From assembly GCA_023430625.1 (NCBI GenBank), contig JAEZAA010000010.1:1-14851 (forward strand): a stretch of 14,851 nucleotides of DNA. The letters are read 5' to 3'. Of the stretch, positions 1 to 6,265 are shown piece after piece; within the stretch, counting starts at the first letter, position 1, and every line of letters starts with the position of its first letter. This DNA comes from Pseudomonadota bacterium. Lineage in GTDB: Bacteria; Pseudomonadota; Gammaproteobacteria; Pseudomonadales; Oleiphilaceae. The position numbers were made by a program, and so were the translations under genes. Below the pieces are notes generated by a model. That model was not told the DNA's origin. It worked only from the letters and a program-made list of their open reading frames with translations, and searched no databases.

Positions 1-284
1 CTGTTGTACTGGCCCTGTCGTTGGTTTGCCAATTACAAGCGAACCCATAAGGCCTGGTGGCTCAGCTATTTGTAGCGAAGACGCCTTCATTGCTGATCTA
101 TCTGCTTTGAGTTGCGCGAGACTGACCGGAGTGCTTGACCTAAAACCTAGGTGACTTCGCGCAGCCATTGGAGCGCATTGATGCCGTCGAGGAGAGAAAT
201 AGTTAACGGCGGCAAGGAAGGGGTAGGAAAATGCGAACTGTAGAAAGCAAAAAAGCCAGTTAGTTTCCTAACCGGCTTTTTCTA
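1..284. other. Left chromosomal flank, no confident gene
   Basis: This stretch would have been next to position 6701 before the element integrated, because it precedes the left attachment copy. I recognise no gene. A minus-strand reading frame is open from an ATG at 166-168 to the window edge, but it has no ribosome binding site and no family I recognise. A plus-strand frame ends at a TAG at 73-75 and could be the tail of a gene outside the window. The only supported feature is the terminator listed separately. Confidence 0.4.
245..281 (-). terminator. Rho-independent terminator, probably the original tRNA-fMet terminator
   Basis: On the minus strand a 10-bp stem with one G-U pair and a GAAA tetraloop is followed by a run of six T (seen as A 249-254 on the plus strand). 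It lies just outside the left attachment repeat, on the 3' side of the tRNA fragment. It was therefore probably the native terminator of the initiator tRNA gene before integration displaced it by 6.4 kb. It resembles the terminator at 6608-6639, which now serves the intact tRNA. Confidence 0.75.
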
Positions 285-332
285 AATTGGTAGCGGGGGC
301 TGGATTTGAACCAACGACCTTCGGGTTATGAG
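285..332. repeat. Left attachment site copy (48-bp direct repeat)
   Basis: This copy is identical over 48 bp to 6653-6700. It contains the 3' portion of the tRNA-fMet gene, from the anticodon loop to the CCA end (TGG at 288-290 on the plus strand). After position 332 it diverges, so it cannot encode a functional tRNA. Because the identity extends up to the anticodon loop, strand exchange probably occurs in or near that loop. Confidence 0.93.
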
Positions 333-474
333 TCCGAACAAAACGCCATTTATTGATGTTGATTGCCTCGTCACCTATTCCTTAATATCCATATAAATCA
401 ATATATAGAGTGAATATAGGCTGAATTATGATCAGTCTATCTGTTGATAGATATTGCTTGATATTGACCCAATT

Positions 475-494
475 TGCTTACATAGTGCTTACAA
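475..494 (+). repeat. Left integrase arm-type site
   Basis: TGCTTACATAGTGCTTACAA contains two direct copies of TGCTTACA with an 11-bp period. The same 20-mer with one mismatch occurs at 6578-6597 near the other end. Paired direct repeats flanking the core at both ends of an integrative element are typical arm-type binding sites for the N-terminal domain of tyrosine integrases. That function is inferred from the layout. Confidence 0.75.
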
Positions 495-504
495 ATTTCA
501 TCCG

Positions 505-512
505 TGTAAGCA
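505..512 (-). promoter_or_regulatory. Inverted arm-type octamer at the integrase translation start
   Basis: TGTAAGCA is the exact complement of the TGCTTACA unit in the arm-type sites. It touches the Shine-Dalgarno AGGA (512-515), which precedes the integrase ATG at 522. Binding of integrase here could repress its own expression. Confidence 0.5.
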
Positions 513-521
513 GGACGGCAC

Positions 522-1859
522 ATGGCAAAGGTCAATTTAACGGTTACAAGAATCGCTGATTTTTCCTGTCCAGAGGACAAACCACAGGCTTTCTTGTGGG
601 ACTCCACCGCGCCCGGTTTAGGTGTTCGCGCAACCGCTGGCGGCAAGGCTTACATTTTTCAGACCCGTCTGGCCGGCAAAACGATTCGGGCCACGATAGG
701 CGACTGTCGCGCTTGGTTGCTGGATGGTGCCCGCAACGAAGCACGCCGCCTTCAATCGCTGGTAGATCAGGGGATAGACCCGCGCCAGGAGAAAGCCGAC
801 CGGATAGAGCAGGACCGCCGTAAACGAGCGGAGCAGGAAGCCAAGCGCCAGGAAGCCACCCGGCAAGAGGTTGCGCGTTCGTTGCTGGTTCAAGCCGCAT
901 GGGACGCTTACATGGAAGTACCGCACCCACGATGGGGCGACCGCCACCGCACGGACCATATCAACGCCGCTCGTCCTGGCGGGGAAAAACCCAAGCGCGG
1001 CAAGAAGCTCACCACACCCGGCCCGCTGGCTCCGCTTATGAGCAAACGGCTTGCCGATGTGACCGCCGATGTTATGGCCGATTGGCTGACGACTGAATCA
1101 GAAAAACGCGCTGCCCAGACACGTCTGGCCTATGGCTACTTCCGAACCTTCATCAAGTGGTGCGCCGTTCATCCTGAGTACGCCGAAATTGTTCGCGCTG
1201 ATTGCTGTGACGAGAAGAAGGTACGCGACCACCTGCCAGAGAAGAAATCAAAGAAGGATTGCTTGCAGCGTGAACAGCTTGCCGGATGGTTTGCCGCCGT
1301 CCGCGAAATGCAGAACCCAGTATTAAGCGCTTATCTCCAAGGGCTGCTACTGTCTGGTGCGAGACGTGAAGAGCTGGCCAGGCTCAAGTGGTCCGACGTT
1401 GACTTCCGATGGCGGTCGATGACGATAGCGGACAAGGTTGAAGACAACCGGACGATTCCACTTACTCCATACCTTGCCCAGCTCCTGGAGGCGCTCCCGC
1501 GCCGTAATCAGTGGGTGTTCAGCAGTCCAACCGCCAAAACTGGATACATTCAAGAGCCGCGCATTGCCCATAATCGCGCCGTGGCTGTTGCCGGTATCGA
1601 GGACCTAACCATTCACGGCCTACGCCGCTCCTTCGGCTCACTGTGCGAGTGGGTAGAGGTGCCTGCCGGAGTCGTGGCGCAAATCATGGGGCACAAGCCC
1701 AGCGCGACGGCTGAGAAGCATTACAGGGTGCGCCCGCTGGATCTGCTGCGGATGTGGCACGAGAAGATAGAAGCCTGGATGCTGGAGCAAGCCGGCATTG
1801 AGTTTGACGCCGAACAAGCGGCACCGGGCTTGAAGCTGGTCAGCACCAAAGCATCATAG
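522..1859 (+). CDS. int: Tyrosine recombinase/integrase (P4-type)
   Basis: This 445-residue protein would catalyse site-specific integration and excision of the surrounding element. The N-terminal 75 residues resemble the DUF4102 arm-binding domain of P4-like integrases (GLGVR, GGKAY, DARNEARRL-like helix). A charged helical linker at about 85-125 and a core-binding domain follow. The full catalytic set is visible: R281 in SGARRE, K305, H365 and R368 in IHGLRRS, H391 in MGHKP, and the nucleophile Y401 in EKHYRVRP. Length is normal for the family (about 400-450). The start is supported by AGGA six bases upstream. The gene lies 189 bp from the left attachment copy and reads into the element. 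An inverted copy of the arm-type octamer overlaps the ribosome binding site, suggesting autoregulation. Confidence 0.95.
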   Translation: MAKVNLTVTRIADFSCPEDKPQAFLWDSTAPGLGVRATAGGKAYIFQTRLAGKTIRATIGDCRAWLLDGARNEARRLQSLVDQGIDPRQEKADRIEQDRRKRAEQEAKRQEATRQEVARSLLVQAAWDAYMEVPHPRWGDRHRTDHINAARPGGEKPKRGKKLTTPGPLAPLMSKRLADVTADVMADWLTTESEKRAAQTRLAYGYFRTFIKWCAVHPEYAEIVRADCCDEKKVRDHLPEKKSKKDCLQREQLAGWFAAVREMQNPVLSAYLQGLLLSGARREELARLKWSDVDFRWRSMTIADKVEDNRTIPLTPYLAQLLEALPRRNQWVFSSPTAKTGYIQEPRIAHNRAVAVAGIEDLTIHGLRRSFGSLCEWVEVPAGVVAQIMGHKPSATAEKHYRVRPLDLLRMWHEKIEAWMLEQAGIEFDAEQAAPGLKLVSTKAS

Positions 1860-1976
1860 GAACCACCAAAGAAACCCGCGAAACGATGCGCTAGAAGGCT
1901 GCGGAACCAACCGTAGTCGGCAATGGAGTGCGCACTTAAGAAAATGGTCTAGCCTGAGTGGAGCAGTAGCGCGGAC

Positions 1977-1996
1977 GGCGGTGTTAGCCCACCGCC
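1977..1996 (+). other. GC-rich hairpin downstream of int
   Basis: GGCGGTG and CACCGCC form a perfect 7-bp stem with a 6-nt loop between the integrase stop and the next gene. There is no T-run, so it is not a standard intrinsic terminator. It may be a weak transcription barrier or an mRNA stabiliser. The rest of 1860-2034 shows nothing I recognise. Confidence 0.35.
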
Positions 1997-2034
1997 AGCC
2001 GCTAACCACAAACCACCTACCAGAAAGGTGAAAC

Positions 2035-2295
2035 ATGGCTATCGAGCATCTTACCATTAGAAATCAAACTCTCTCAGAGCGGGCAGAGTTTTTACTCTCA
2101 AATGCAGATTCAATCATGGAAGCGGCGGACGCACTGCGGGCTATCGGGCACACCATTGCCGAAGATGCCGAGGGGCATTGTAGCCGTATCAATGGCATGG
2201 GGTACGCGGTTCATCTGCTGGGTGATTCTGTCGGGCAAGCTATCGAGGGCATTCACGAGCTGTTGTACAAACTGAAGGACAGCAGCCATGAGTAA
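2035..2295 (+). CDS. Small helical protein of unknown function
   Basis: This is an 86-residue acidic protein with no family I recognise. It appears mostly helical, with Ala/Glu/Leu-rich stretches at residues 15-45 and 55-80, and has no signal peptide or membrane segment. The start follows AAAGGTGA with good spacing. The last codons overlap the next gene's ATG by 8 nt, which suggests translational coupling. It is the first gene of the element's central block after int. The coding call rests on the ribosome binding site and overlap rather than homology. Confidence 0.65.
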   Translation: MAIEHLTIRNQTLSERAEFLLSNADSIMEAADALRAIGHTIAEDAEGHCSRINGMGYAVHLLGDSVGQAIEGIHELLYKLKDSSHE

Positions 2296-2479
2296 CGCGA
2301 GACGCTTCAAGAAGACCTACCGCGTAGTAATCGACAGACCCAAGCTAGGCGGCGGCACCTTGTTAATGGATTGGCTGTCCCCGGCTCTCCATAGCCGTTA
2401 CCAACTTATCAAAGCGTTGGCGCGATACAGGCGCAGTGAGCCGGACGCCTACGGGGCAATCTGTACCCGATACCGCTAA
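2288..2479 (+). CDS. Small basic protein of unknown function
   Basis: This is a 63-residue, strongly basic protein with an Arg/Lys-rich start (NARRFKKTYR) and an Arg/Tyr-rich C-terminus (ARYRRSEPDAYGAICTRYR). No domain is recognised. Its ATG lies inside the end of the upstream gene (8-nt overlap), so translation is probably coupled to it. The basic character would suit a nucleic-acid-binding or accessory role, but that is inference. A structured intergenic segment (2487-2539) follows directly. Confidence 0.55.
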   Translation: MSNARRFKKTYRVVIDRPKLGGGTLLMDWLSPALHSRYQLIKALARYRRSEPDAYGAICTRYR

Positions 2480-2486
2480 CCGTTTT

Positions 2487-2539
2487 GCCAAGCCTAGGGT
2501 AGCTCCCGAAAGGCCGGAACCTCACCGGCCTGGCTTGGT
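2487..2539 (+). other. Predicted three-way-junction RNA fold between element genes
   Basis: The arms CCAAGCC (2488-2494) and GGCTTGG (2532-2538), extended by one G-U pair, close a fold with two inner hairpins: GGG-TAGCT-CCC (2497-2507) and a perfect 7-bp stem AGGCCGG/CCGGCCT (2511-2517 with 2525-2531). The second inner hairpin stacks directly on the outer stem. There is no T-run after it, so a plain terminator is unlikely. It lies in the leader of the gene starting at 2572 and could control its expression or processing of the mRNA. Confidence 0.45.
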
Positions 2540-2571
2540 TCCTAATGAGGTCAGCGCAAGAGGAGGCGCTA

Positions 2572-3147
2572 ATGGTTCGGAAGACCAAAGTAGAGCATGG
2601 GATCATTACCAAGACGCGCGTAACCGTAGGAGCTAATGAGGCGACCGACGAGGCTACGCACGCGCTTAAGGCAATGCTGAGAAAGCCAACGCTGAATGAC
2701 TACCTAAACCGGATCGAACAATACTGCCAGGCGATAATTCAGGCGGAAAACTTATCTAGTTCGGTTGCGTCTGATTGTCATAGGGCTATGGATGAAATTA
2801 AAGATTGCCGCCGATTTGTTTCGGACGGTGATATAGAAAACTCCACCATAGCCGCGCTGAATGTTGGGCTGATTTATGGCGACATCACGGCGAACCTATT
2901 GGAGCATCCTTTGCGAGTCGGAGACAGGCGCATTACCTTAAATCGGAAGTGGGGCAAAGAGAGCGGTGAAACTCGAAAGCATGAATCGGCCCCAATATGG
3001 GAAGAAGAGGACCGGCTAAGGGACGATCTCAAATCAAAGAACCCGCACTTGAGCTTGCGTGAACTCGCGAAGCGCGTCTCGGGCCAGCTCGGGGGCACTA
3101 GCGCGGAAGGGCTTCGCTCCCGCTGGCGAACGCAGCAAAACGACTGA
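2572..3147 (+). CDS. Unknown protein with possible C-terminal helix-turn-helix
   Basis: This 191-residue protein belongs to no family I recognise. I chose the ATG at 2572 over the in-frame ATG at 2545 because a strong AGGAGG lies about 6 nt upstream of 2572. The N-terminus is basic (MVRKTKVEH). The middle (about 45-110) is helical. The C-terminal 40 residues (LSLRELAKRVSGQLGGTSAEGLRSRWR) look like a helix-turn-helix or Arg-rich DNA-binding tail. The gene is preceded by the three-way-junction fold and followed by a hairpin at 3162-3185. A regulatory role within the element is possible but unproven. Confidence 0.7.
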   Translation: MVRKTKVEHGIITKTRVTVGANEATDEATHALKAMLRKPTLNDYLNRIEQYCQAIIQAENLSSSVASDCHRAMDEIKDCRRFVSDGDIENSTIAALNVGLIYGDITANLLEHPLRVGDRRITLNRKWGKESGETRKHESAPIWEEEDRLRDDLKSKNPHLSLRELAKRVSGQLGGTSAEGLRSRWRTQQND

Positions 3148-3161
3148 TATAAAAACGTAAT

Positions 3162-3185
3162 GGGTGACGAACTTCGGTGTCACCC
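3162..3185 (+). other. Stable hairpin with cUUCGg tetraloop
   Basis: GGGTGAC pairs perfectly with GTCACCC. The apical part AC-TTCG-GT forms the exceptionally stable cUUCGg tetraloop, with a GA bulge between the two helices. It sits 14 nt after the stop of the preceding gene, with no T-run downstream on the plus strand. It probably ends or protects the upstream mRNA, or separates it from the promoter of the HTH gene at 3263. Confidence 0.5.
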
Positions 3186-3262
3186 ACCCACAAAATAGAT
3201 AGTTGCATCCAGAGCGGCAATCAATACGAAAGCCGTGATTCCAATAGACTGGAGTTATCTGG

Positions 3263-3448
3263 ATGCAAACCGCAAAGACTACTGAAACCCTCGCAATAGA
3301 ACTTGGCTTAAAAGCTAATTCAATCCGCTCTCGCGTGTGCCGCACCGGGCATTACTTCGGCTTGACTCCCACCAAACTTCCGAACGGTCGCCTGCTTTGG
3401 CCTGCCGATTCTGTCGAGCGTTTGCTTGATCTGCGGAAAGTCGGATAA
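3263..3448 (+). CDS. Small helix-turn-helix DNA-binding protein, AlpA/excisionase-like
   Basis: This 61-residue protein has the layout of MerR-like winged-helix excisionases and AlpA-type regulators. An N-terminal helix-turn-helix (ETLAIELGLKANSIRSRVCRTG, residues about 8-30) is followed by a short wing (KLPNGRLLWPADSVERLL, about 38-56). The pattern of an Asn-Gly-Arg turn, then Trp-Pro and an amphipathic helix, is typical. In similar elements such proteins direct the integrase towards excision or activate int. The start is preceded by GGAG about 9 nt upstream. The stop at 3446-3448 runs straight into the next gene's ribosome binding site. Excisionase function is inferred. Confidence 0.65.
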   Translation: MQTAKTTETLAIELGLKANSIRSRVCRTGHYFGLTPTKLPNGRLLWPADSVERLLDLRKVG

Positions 3449-3461
3449 GGGAGCGCTGACG

Positions 3462-3824
3462 ATGAAAAAAGAAACGGCCACCCAGAAGAGCAGCCGCCAA
3501 GAGGAAATGCAGCGCCAGTATAACAAGATCATTCAGGATCGGTTAGCACGAGCGCTGCCCCGAATCACCGCCCCACAGCAATATCGGTTGCTGCAATACA
3601 TCCACGAGCACCCGGACTGCTTCACGCACGAGATTGCCATGAACTGCGGGATTGGGTTTCCGCCTGCCAGGGCATGGGAGCTGAATCACGAAGTCCTACC
3701 GCACTACGGGCTTTTCCTTCACTGCCATAAACCACCGAAGTGGCTCAAGAATCGCTACGGCGAAGACACGCACGTCCACCAGTGGCGTCTGGTCCTTCGG
3801 GAAGAGATGCAGGAGGCGGCGTAA
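3462..3824 (+). CDS. Winged-helix-like protein of unknown function
   Basis: I chose the ATG at 3462, which gives 120 residues, because GGGAG lies 8 nt upstream; the longer frame from 3426 overlaps the preceding gene. The N-terminus is Lys/Gln/Glu-rich. Residues about 38-75 (PQQYRLLQYIHEHPDCFTHEIAMNCGIGFPPARAWELN) read as a winged-helix DNA-binding domain, and the C-terminal part contains a His/Trp-rich stretch. Proteins of this kind commonly sit beside excisionase-like genes in proteobacterial islands. The stop codon overlaps the ATG of a small downstream ORF (TAATG). Confidence 0.65.
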   Translation: MKKETATQKSSRQEEMQRQYNKIIQDRLARALPRITAPQQYRLLQYIHEHPDCFTHEIAMNCGIGFPPARAWELNHEVLPHYGLFLHCHKPPKWLKNRYGEDTHVHQWRLVLREEMQEAA

Positions 3825-3928
3825 TGCGTAGAACGCCCCTAAGAGGCGCTGTAATGCGTAATTGCTCCGCAGTGCTGCAATGGGTGCGGTATTGGGCAAA
3901 AAGCGCTGTACGGCGCCAGGAGGGCTAA
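3824..3928 (+). CDS. Small coupled ORF, 34 residues
   Basis: The ATG overlaps the stop of the upstream gene (TAATG) and has a strong AGGAGG seven bases upstream. The product is very basic and Trp-containing (MRRTPLRGAV, LQWVRYWAKSAVRRQEG). Its end contains the GGAGG that serves the next gene at 3931. It could be a real microprotein or only a coupling device that keeps ribosomes moving to the downstream wHTH gene. No family is recognised. Confidence 0.45.
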   Translation: MRRTPLRGAVMRNCSAVLQWVRYWAKSAVRRQEG

Positions 3929-3930
3929 GG

Positions 3931-4371
3931 ATGGCCCGCGCCAAGCATCGAGAGGCGAAGGAACGCTTTATCGGCATTCCATATCGGATTGCTAAGAGCA
4001 CCCCTTTTGCCGCGCTATCAGCTCATGAGGTGAAGTTCATGATTGATCTGTTGACCCAGTACAACGGCAGGAACAACGGGATGCTTTCACCGACCTACGC
4101 ACTGATGAAGGAACGGGGATGGGCAAAGGGGACGTTATACCGCACGTTCGCCAGTCTTGAGGCTAAGGGCTTTGTGGTCGTCACCCGCCAGGGATGGAAG
4201 CAGAAAGGGAAACCAACGCTGGTCGCGATTACCTGGCTTGAGATCCACGACTGCGGAATTGAGTACGACGATGGTGTTAAGCCTGGCCCGGTTCCACTCA
4301 GTTACTGGTGCCAAGCGCCCGAAAGCTGGAAGCACAAACCCACTCGAAAGCCATTGAAGGAGGCCGCTTGA
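3931..4371 (+). CDS. Winged-helix DNA-binding protein, possible initiator/regulator of the element
   Basis: This 146-residue protein has a start supported by GGAGG about 8 nt upstream. Residues 1-30 are basic (MARAKHREAKERFIGIPYRIAKS). Residues about 30-95 form a winged helix: LSAHEVKFMIDLLTQYNGRNNG, then SPTYALMKERGWAKGTLYRTFASLEAKGFVVVTRQG with a clear recognition helix and wing, as in replication-initiator-like and MarR-like proteins. I know similar proteins from proteobacterial islands but not their function. Four 19-bp palindromes begin 12 bases after its stop, and their half-site recurs in the array near the right end of the element. This protein is the best candidate to bind both, either as autoregulator or as replication initiator. 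Confidence 0.75.
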   Translation: MARAKHREAKERFIGIPYRIAKSTPFAALSAHEVKFMIDLLTQYNGRNNGMLSPTYALMKERGWAKGTLYRTFASLEAKGFVVVTRQGWKQKGKPTLVAITWLEIHDCGIEYDDGVKPGPVPLSYWCQAPESWKHKPTRKPLKEAA

Positions 4372-4382
4372 TAAAAAACTTA

Positions 4383-4518
4383 GCTCTCCACAGTGGGACT
4401 GATAACGGCTTACCAGTACCACAGTGGGACTGATGACCACCGAAACAGGCCCGACCAGTCCCACAGTGGAGTAGTAAACGGGGGTTTTCGACCTTCGACC
4501 AGTCCCACAGTGGAGAGT
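4383..4518. repeat. Four phased copies of a 19-bp palindrome (operator or iteron cluster)
   Basis: The consensus CAGTNCCACNGTGGNACTG is complete at 4414-4432. Three copies have one decayed arm: 4383-4401 (left arm lost), 4456-4474 and 4500-4518 (right arm lost). The inner CCACAGTGG is invariant in all four. Centres lie 31, 42 and 44 bp apart, close to three, four and four helical turns, so bound proteins would face the same side. The cluster lies between the wHTH gene and the coiled-coil gene, where it could control the downstream promoter or act in replication. Confidence 0.85.
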
Positions 4519-4549
4519 CTTATATATAGCCATACCCATAGGGTTAATT

Positions 4550-4566
4550 AAAGGAGCGCTCACATA
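4550..4566 (+). promoter_or_regulatory. Strong ribosome binding site before an ATA codon
   Basis: AAAGGAG (4550-4556) is placed 7 nt before ATA (4564-4566). The reading frame from this ATA is open for 32 codons into the ATG at 4660 of the coiled-coil gene. A G-to-A change of an ancestral ATG start would explain this, as would use of AUA as a rare start. The ATG at 4660 itself has only a weak purine-rich stretch upstream. Confidence 0.45.
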
Positions 4567-4659
4567 GCCAAAACAGAGCAAAACAGCACGGCGGGGCAAA
4601 ATTGGCCCACCCAACAACCACGACAACACAATCCAGATTCAACAAAGAGAGACCAGACC

Positions 4660-5580
4660 ATGACAAACGCAGCACTTGAATTGAACATGACCGCCCAAAC
4701 TTCCGACGCGGACCAGATTAAAGCCCTGGAGGTCGAACTTGCAGAGCACGAGCAGCGAATGAAAGAAGCACGGGCAGAGCTGGCCAGGCACGAAGAAAGC
4801 TATAAGGGCTATCTAGGGTCAAGCTCACCCGGAGCAGAGTCTCGCATGGTGGTGTCTTCTGCGGCTGATGCAATCGACCGTATCAATTCCGAATTGCGCG
4901 ACCTGCGCCGGACGCTGGAGCAGCGTACCCGGTATCAAGAGGCAACGGCTAACGCTGGCGAGGATCTAAAGCAGGCTGACGCCGATTATAAGCAGAGCCT
5001 ACGGACGGCTGACGGCCTGAGTAAGCGCGTTCAATTCGTCGAGCAGAAGGTAGGGGAATTGCGGAGCCAGACCGAAGCCGAGCAGGAGAAGACCAAGGCA
5101 GCAGAGAGCAAGGCGCTTGCTCAACTGGCCGAAGCTATTGGAGATGGTCAGCAAAAGAAGATCACGGCAGCAGAGAAGGCACTAGAGGCGGCACGCGCTG
5201 ATGTGTCTAACGCTGATCGTCTGGCGGATAACCAAGGCGCTGTGATTGCCGCACTTGAGCATGAAGCCGCCACCCTGCGCCAGAGTGCAAAGGACGCCAG
5301 GGAAGCAGCAGAGGCCGCACGAGACCGGGCCATGATTGCCGCCCGCTATGTGTGCGCCACCGTATGGGACGATCTGACGCAACAGTTGGAAGCGATAGGT
5401 TCACTAATTCAGGGTACTGATGCTGTGCGCCAGCATAGCTACTCCTTCCGCAACCTGAGCGTTCAGCGCTTCAACCCTGATCTTGCAGACCTTACCGGAC
5501 GCAGCATGGCGGCCAAGGCACCGGCAGGCTATGACGAAGTTATGAAAGCACTGGAGGCGATCAATGACAAAGCCGAGTAA
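4660..5580 (+). CDS. Long coiled-coil protein of unknown function
   Basis: This 306-residue soluble protein has no signal peptide or membrane segment. Residues about 15-60 and 75-235 are rich in Ala, Glu, Lys and Gln with heptad spacing (for example ALEVELAEHEQRMKEARAEL), predicting long coiled coils. The final 70 residues (from about YVCATVWDDLTQQLEAIG) look like a separate small globular region. I do not recognise a family. It is the largest gene of the element after int and lies just downstream of the palindrome cluster, whose occupancy may regulate it. The start is uncertain: the frame extends 32 codons upstream to an ATA behind a strong ribosome binding site. Confidence 0.8.
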   Translation: MTNAALELNMTAQTSDADQIKALEVELAEHEQRMKEARAELARHEESYKGYLGSSSPGAESRMVVSSAADAIDRINSELRDLRRTLEQRTRYQEATANAGEDLKQADADYKQSLRTADGLSKRVQFVEQKVGELRSQTEAEQEKTKAAESKALAQLAEAIGDGQQKKITAAEKALEAARADVSNADRLADNQGAVIAALEHEAATLRQSAKDAREAAEAARDRAMIAARYVCATVWDDLTQQLEAIGSLIQGTDAVRQHSYSFRNLSVQRFNPDLADLTGRSMAAKAPAGYDEVMKALEAINDKAE

Positions 5581-5668
5581 GTACGTCGTCGACCGGCGCG
5601 GGCAGTTGATGACCGTTGCCAAGTTGATGAGCCCGTCACTGTCCCCGCTGGCATGTCGCCTAGCCTAA
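5564..5668 (+). CDS. Small coupled ORF, 34 residues
   Basis: The ATG lies 17 nt inside the end of the coiled-coil gene, in another frame, with GGAGG at ideal spacing (CTGGAGGCGATCA before the ATG). The product (MTKPSKYVVDRRGQLMTVAKLMS, then SPLACRLA) is basic. It may be a complete microprotein or the truncated start of a longer gene lost when the repeat region formed. No family is recognised. Confidence 0.45.
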   Translation: MTKPSKYVVDRRGQLMTVAKLMSPSLSPLACRLA

Positions 5669-5757
5669 CAACCAGTGCCAAGGATGGCGCTACCCTGCCC
5701 ACCACCGCCACATCTGAAACCCTTCACCCTGGATAGGTCCGGGGACCCTGGAATCAA

Positions 5758-5774
5758 GTACCCGTTGCGGGTAC
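5758..5774 (+). other. Local hairpin competing with the long inverted repeat
   Basis: GTACCCG (5758-5764) and CGGGTAC (5768-5774) form a perfect 7-bp stem with a 3-nt loop. The right half is also part of the left arm of the long inverted repeat, whose distant partner at 6003-6010 again reads GTACCCGC. The two pairings exclude each other. Confidence 0.6.
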
Positions 5775-6011
5775 GTGGAAGCGCGCTTTCTCGCTACATA
5801 CTGCCCACGGCCCAACCCCGTTAGCCCTAGCCCTGATTCACCGCCAGCAAACGACCACGGAGCGTCTAGTGCGGGCCTTGCCTTCGGCTAATTCGCTCCC
5901 GCTCTATCGTCTCGTCAGTCGCCACCCGCTCAGAGTGAACGGGTAGGAAGCGGAAGCGGGGCACAAGAGCGGGCCATACATAGCCAGTTTCCGCGATTCC
6001 ACGTACCCGCA
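5766..6011. repeat. 20-position inverted repeat enclosing about 206 nt
   Basis: Positions 5766-5785 pair with 5992-6011 with a single G-A mismatch (15 bp, mismatch, 4 bp). Inside, CCCGCTCT (5898-5905) and AGAGCGGG (5966-5973) form a second perfect 8-bp inverted repeat. The nesting is that of a long-range-closed structured RNA or of a DNA cruciform/origin element. No reverse transcriptase lies in the element, so a retron RNA is unlikely. Confidence 0.75.
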
Positions 6012-6045
6012 CACCTGCCGACCTTCTAGGGACCCCGCCTCACCT

Positions 6046-6265
6046 GAGCGCAATCTGTCCCGACTTTCGAGTCACTGTCCTGATTCACGAGACGTTATCT
6101 CGTATTACGGGACATCGTGCCGAGCTTGAACCCGCCGTCTTCAACTTGTGCTCAGTGAATAGAAATTGTGCTCACTGTCCGCAACTCGCGTTCGGTGTGC
6201 CGAACTTGAACACTCTGTGCTGAAATTGAACACAATGTGCTGAATGCCGACACAGTGAAGCGGTC
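6046..6265. repeat. Degenerate 20-nt tandem repeat array (about 11 units)
   Basis: Units fall exactly every 20 nt with no indels. The two best are TTGAACACTCTGTGCTGAAA (6206-6225) and TTGAACACAATGTGCTGAAT (6226-6245). TTGTGCTCAGTG (6146) and TTGTGCTCACTG (6166) continue the phase, and CTGTCC recurs at 6055, 6075 and 6175. An approximate consensus is TTGNNCWCANTGTGCTGAAA. Units at 6026, 6086 and 6106 are weak or absent. Strict two-turn phasing without coding potential is what iterons look like. Confidence 0.7.

Noticed and set aside
1..168. Minus-strand ORF of 56 residues running off the left edge
   Set aside because: No ribosome binding site, no recognised family, and the opposite strand is equally open; kept only as a note on the flank.
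3162..3185. Classical intrinsic terminator
   Set aside because: The stem and UUCG loop are strong, but the plus strand lacks a T-run after it, so it is listed as a hairpin only.
4135..4629. Minus-strand ORF of 164 residues across the palindrome cluster
   Set aside because: It runs antisense to the wHTH gene and through the palindromes, with no ribosome binding site or recognisable domain.
5766..6011. Retron msr-msd RNA
   Set aside because: The inverted arms resemble a1/a2, but no reverse transcriptase gene lies anywhere in the element.
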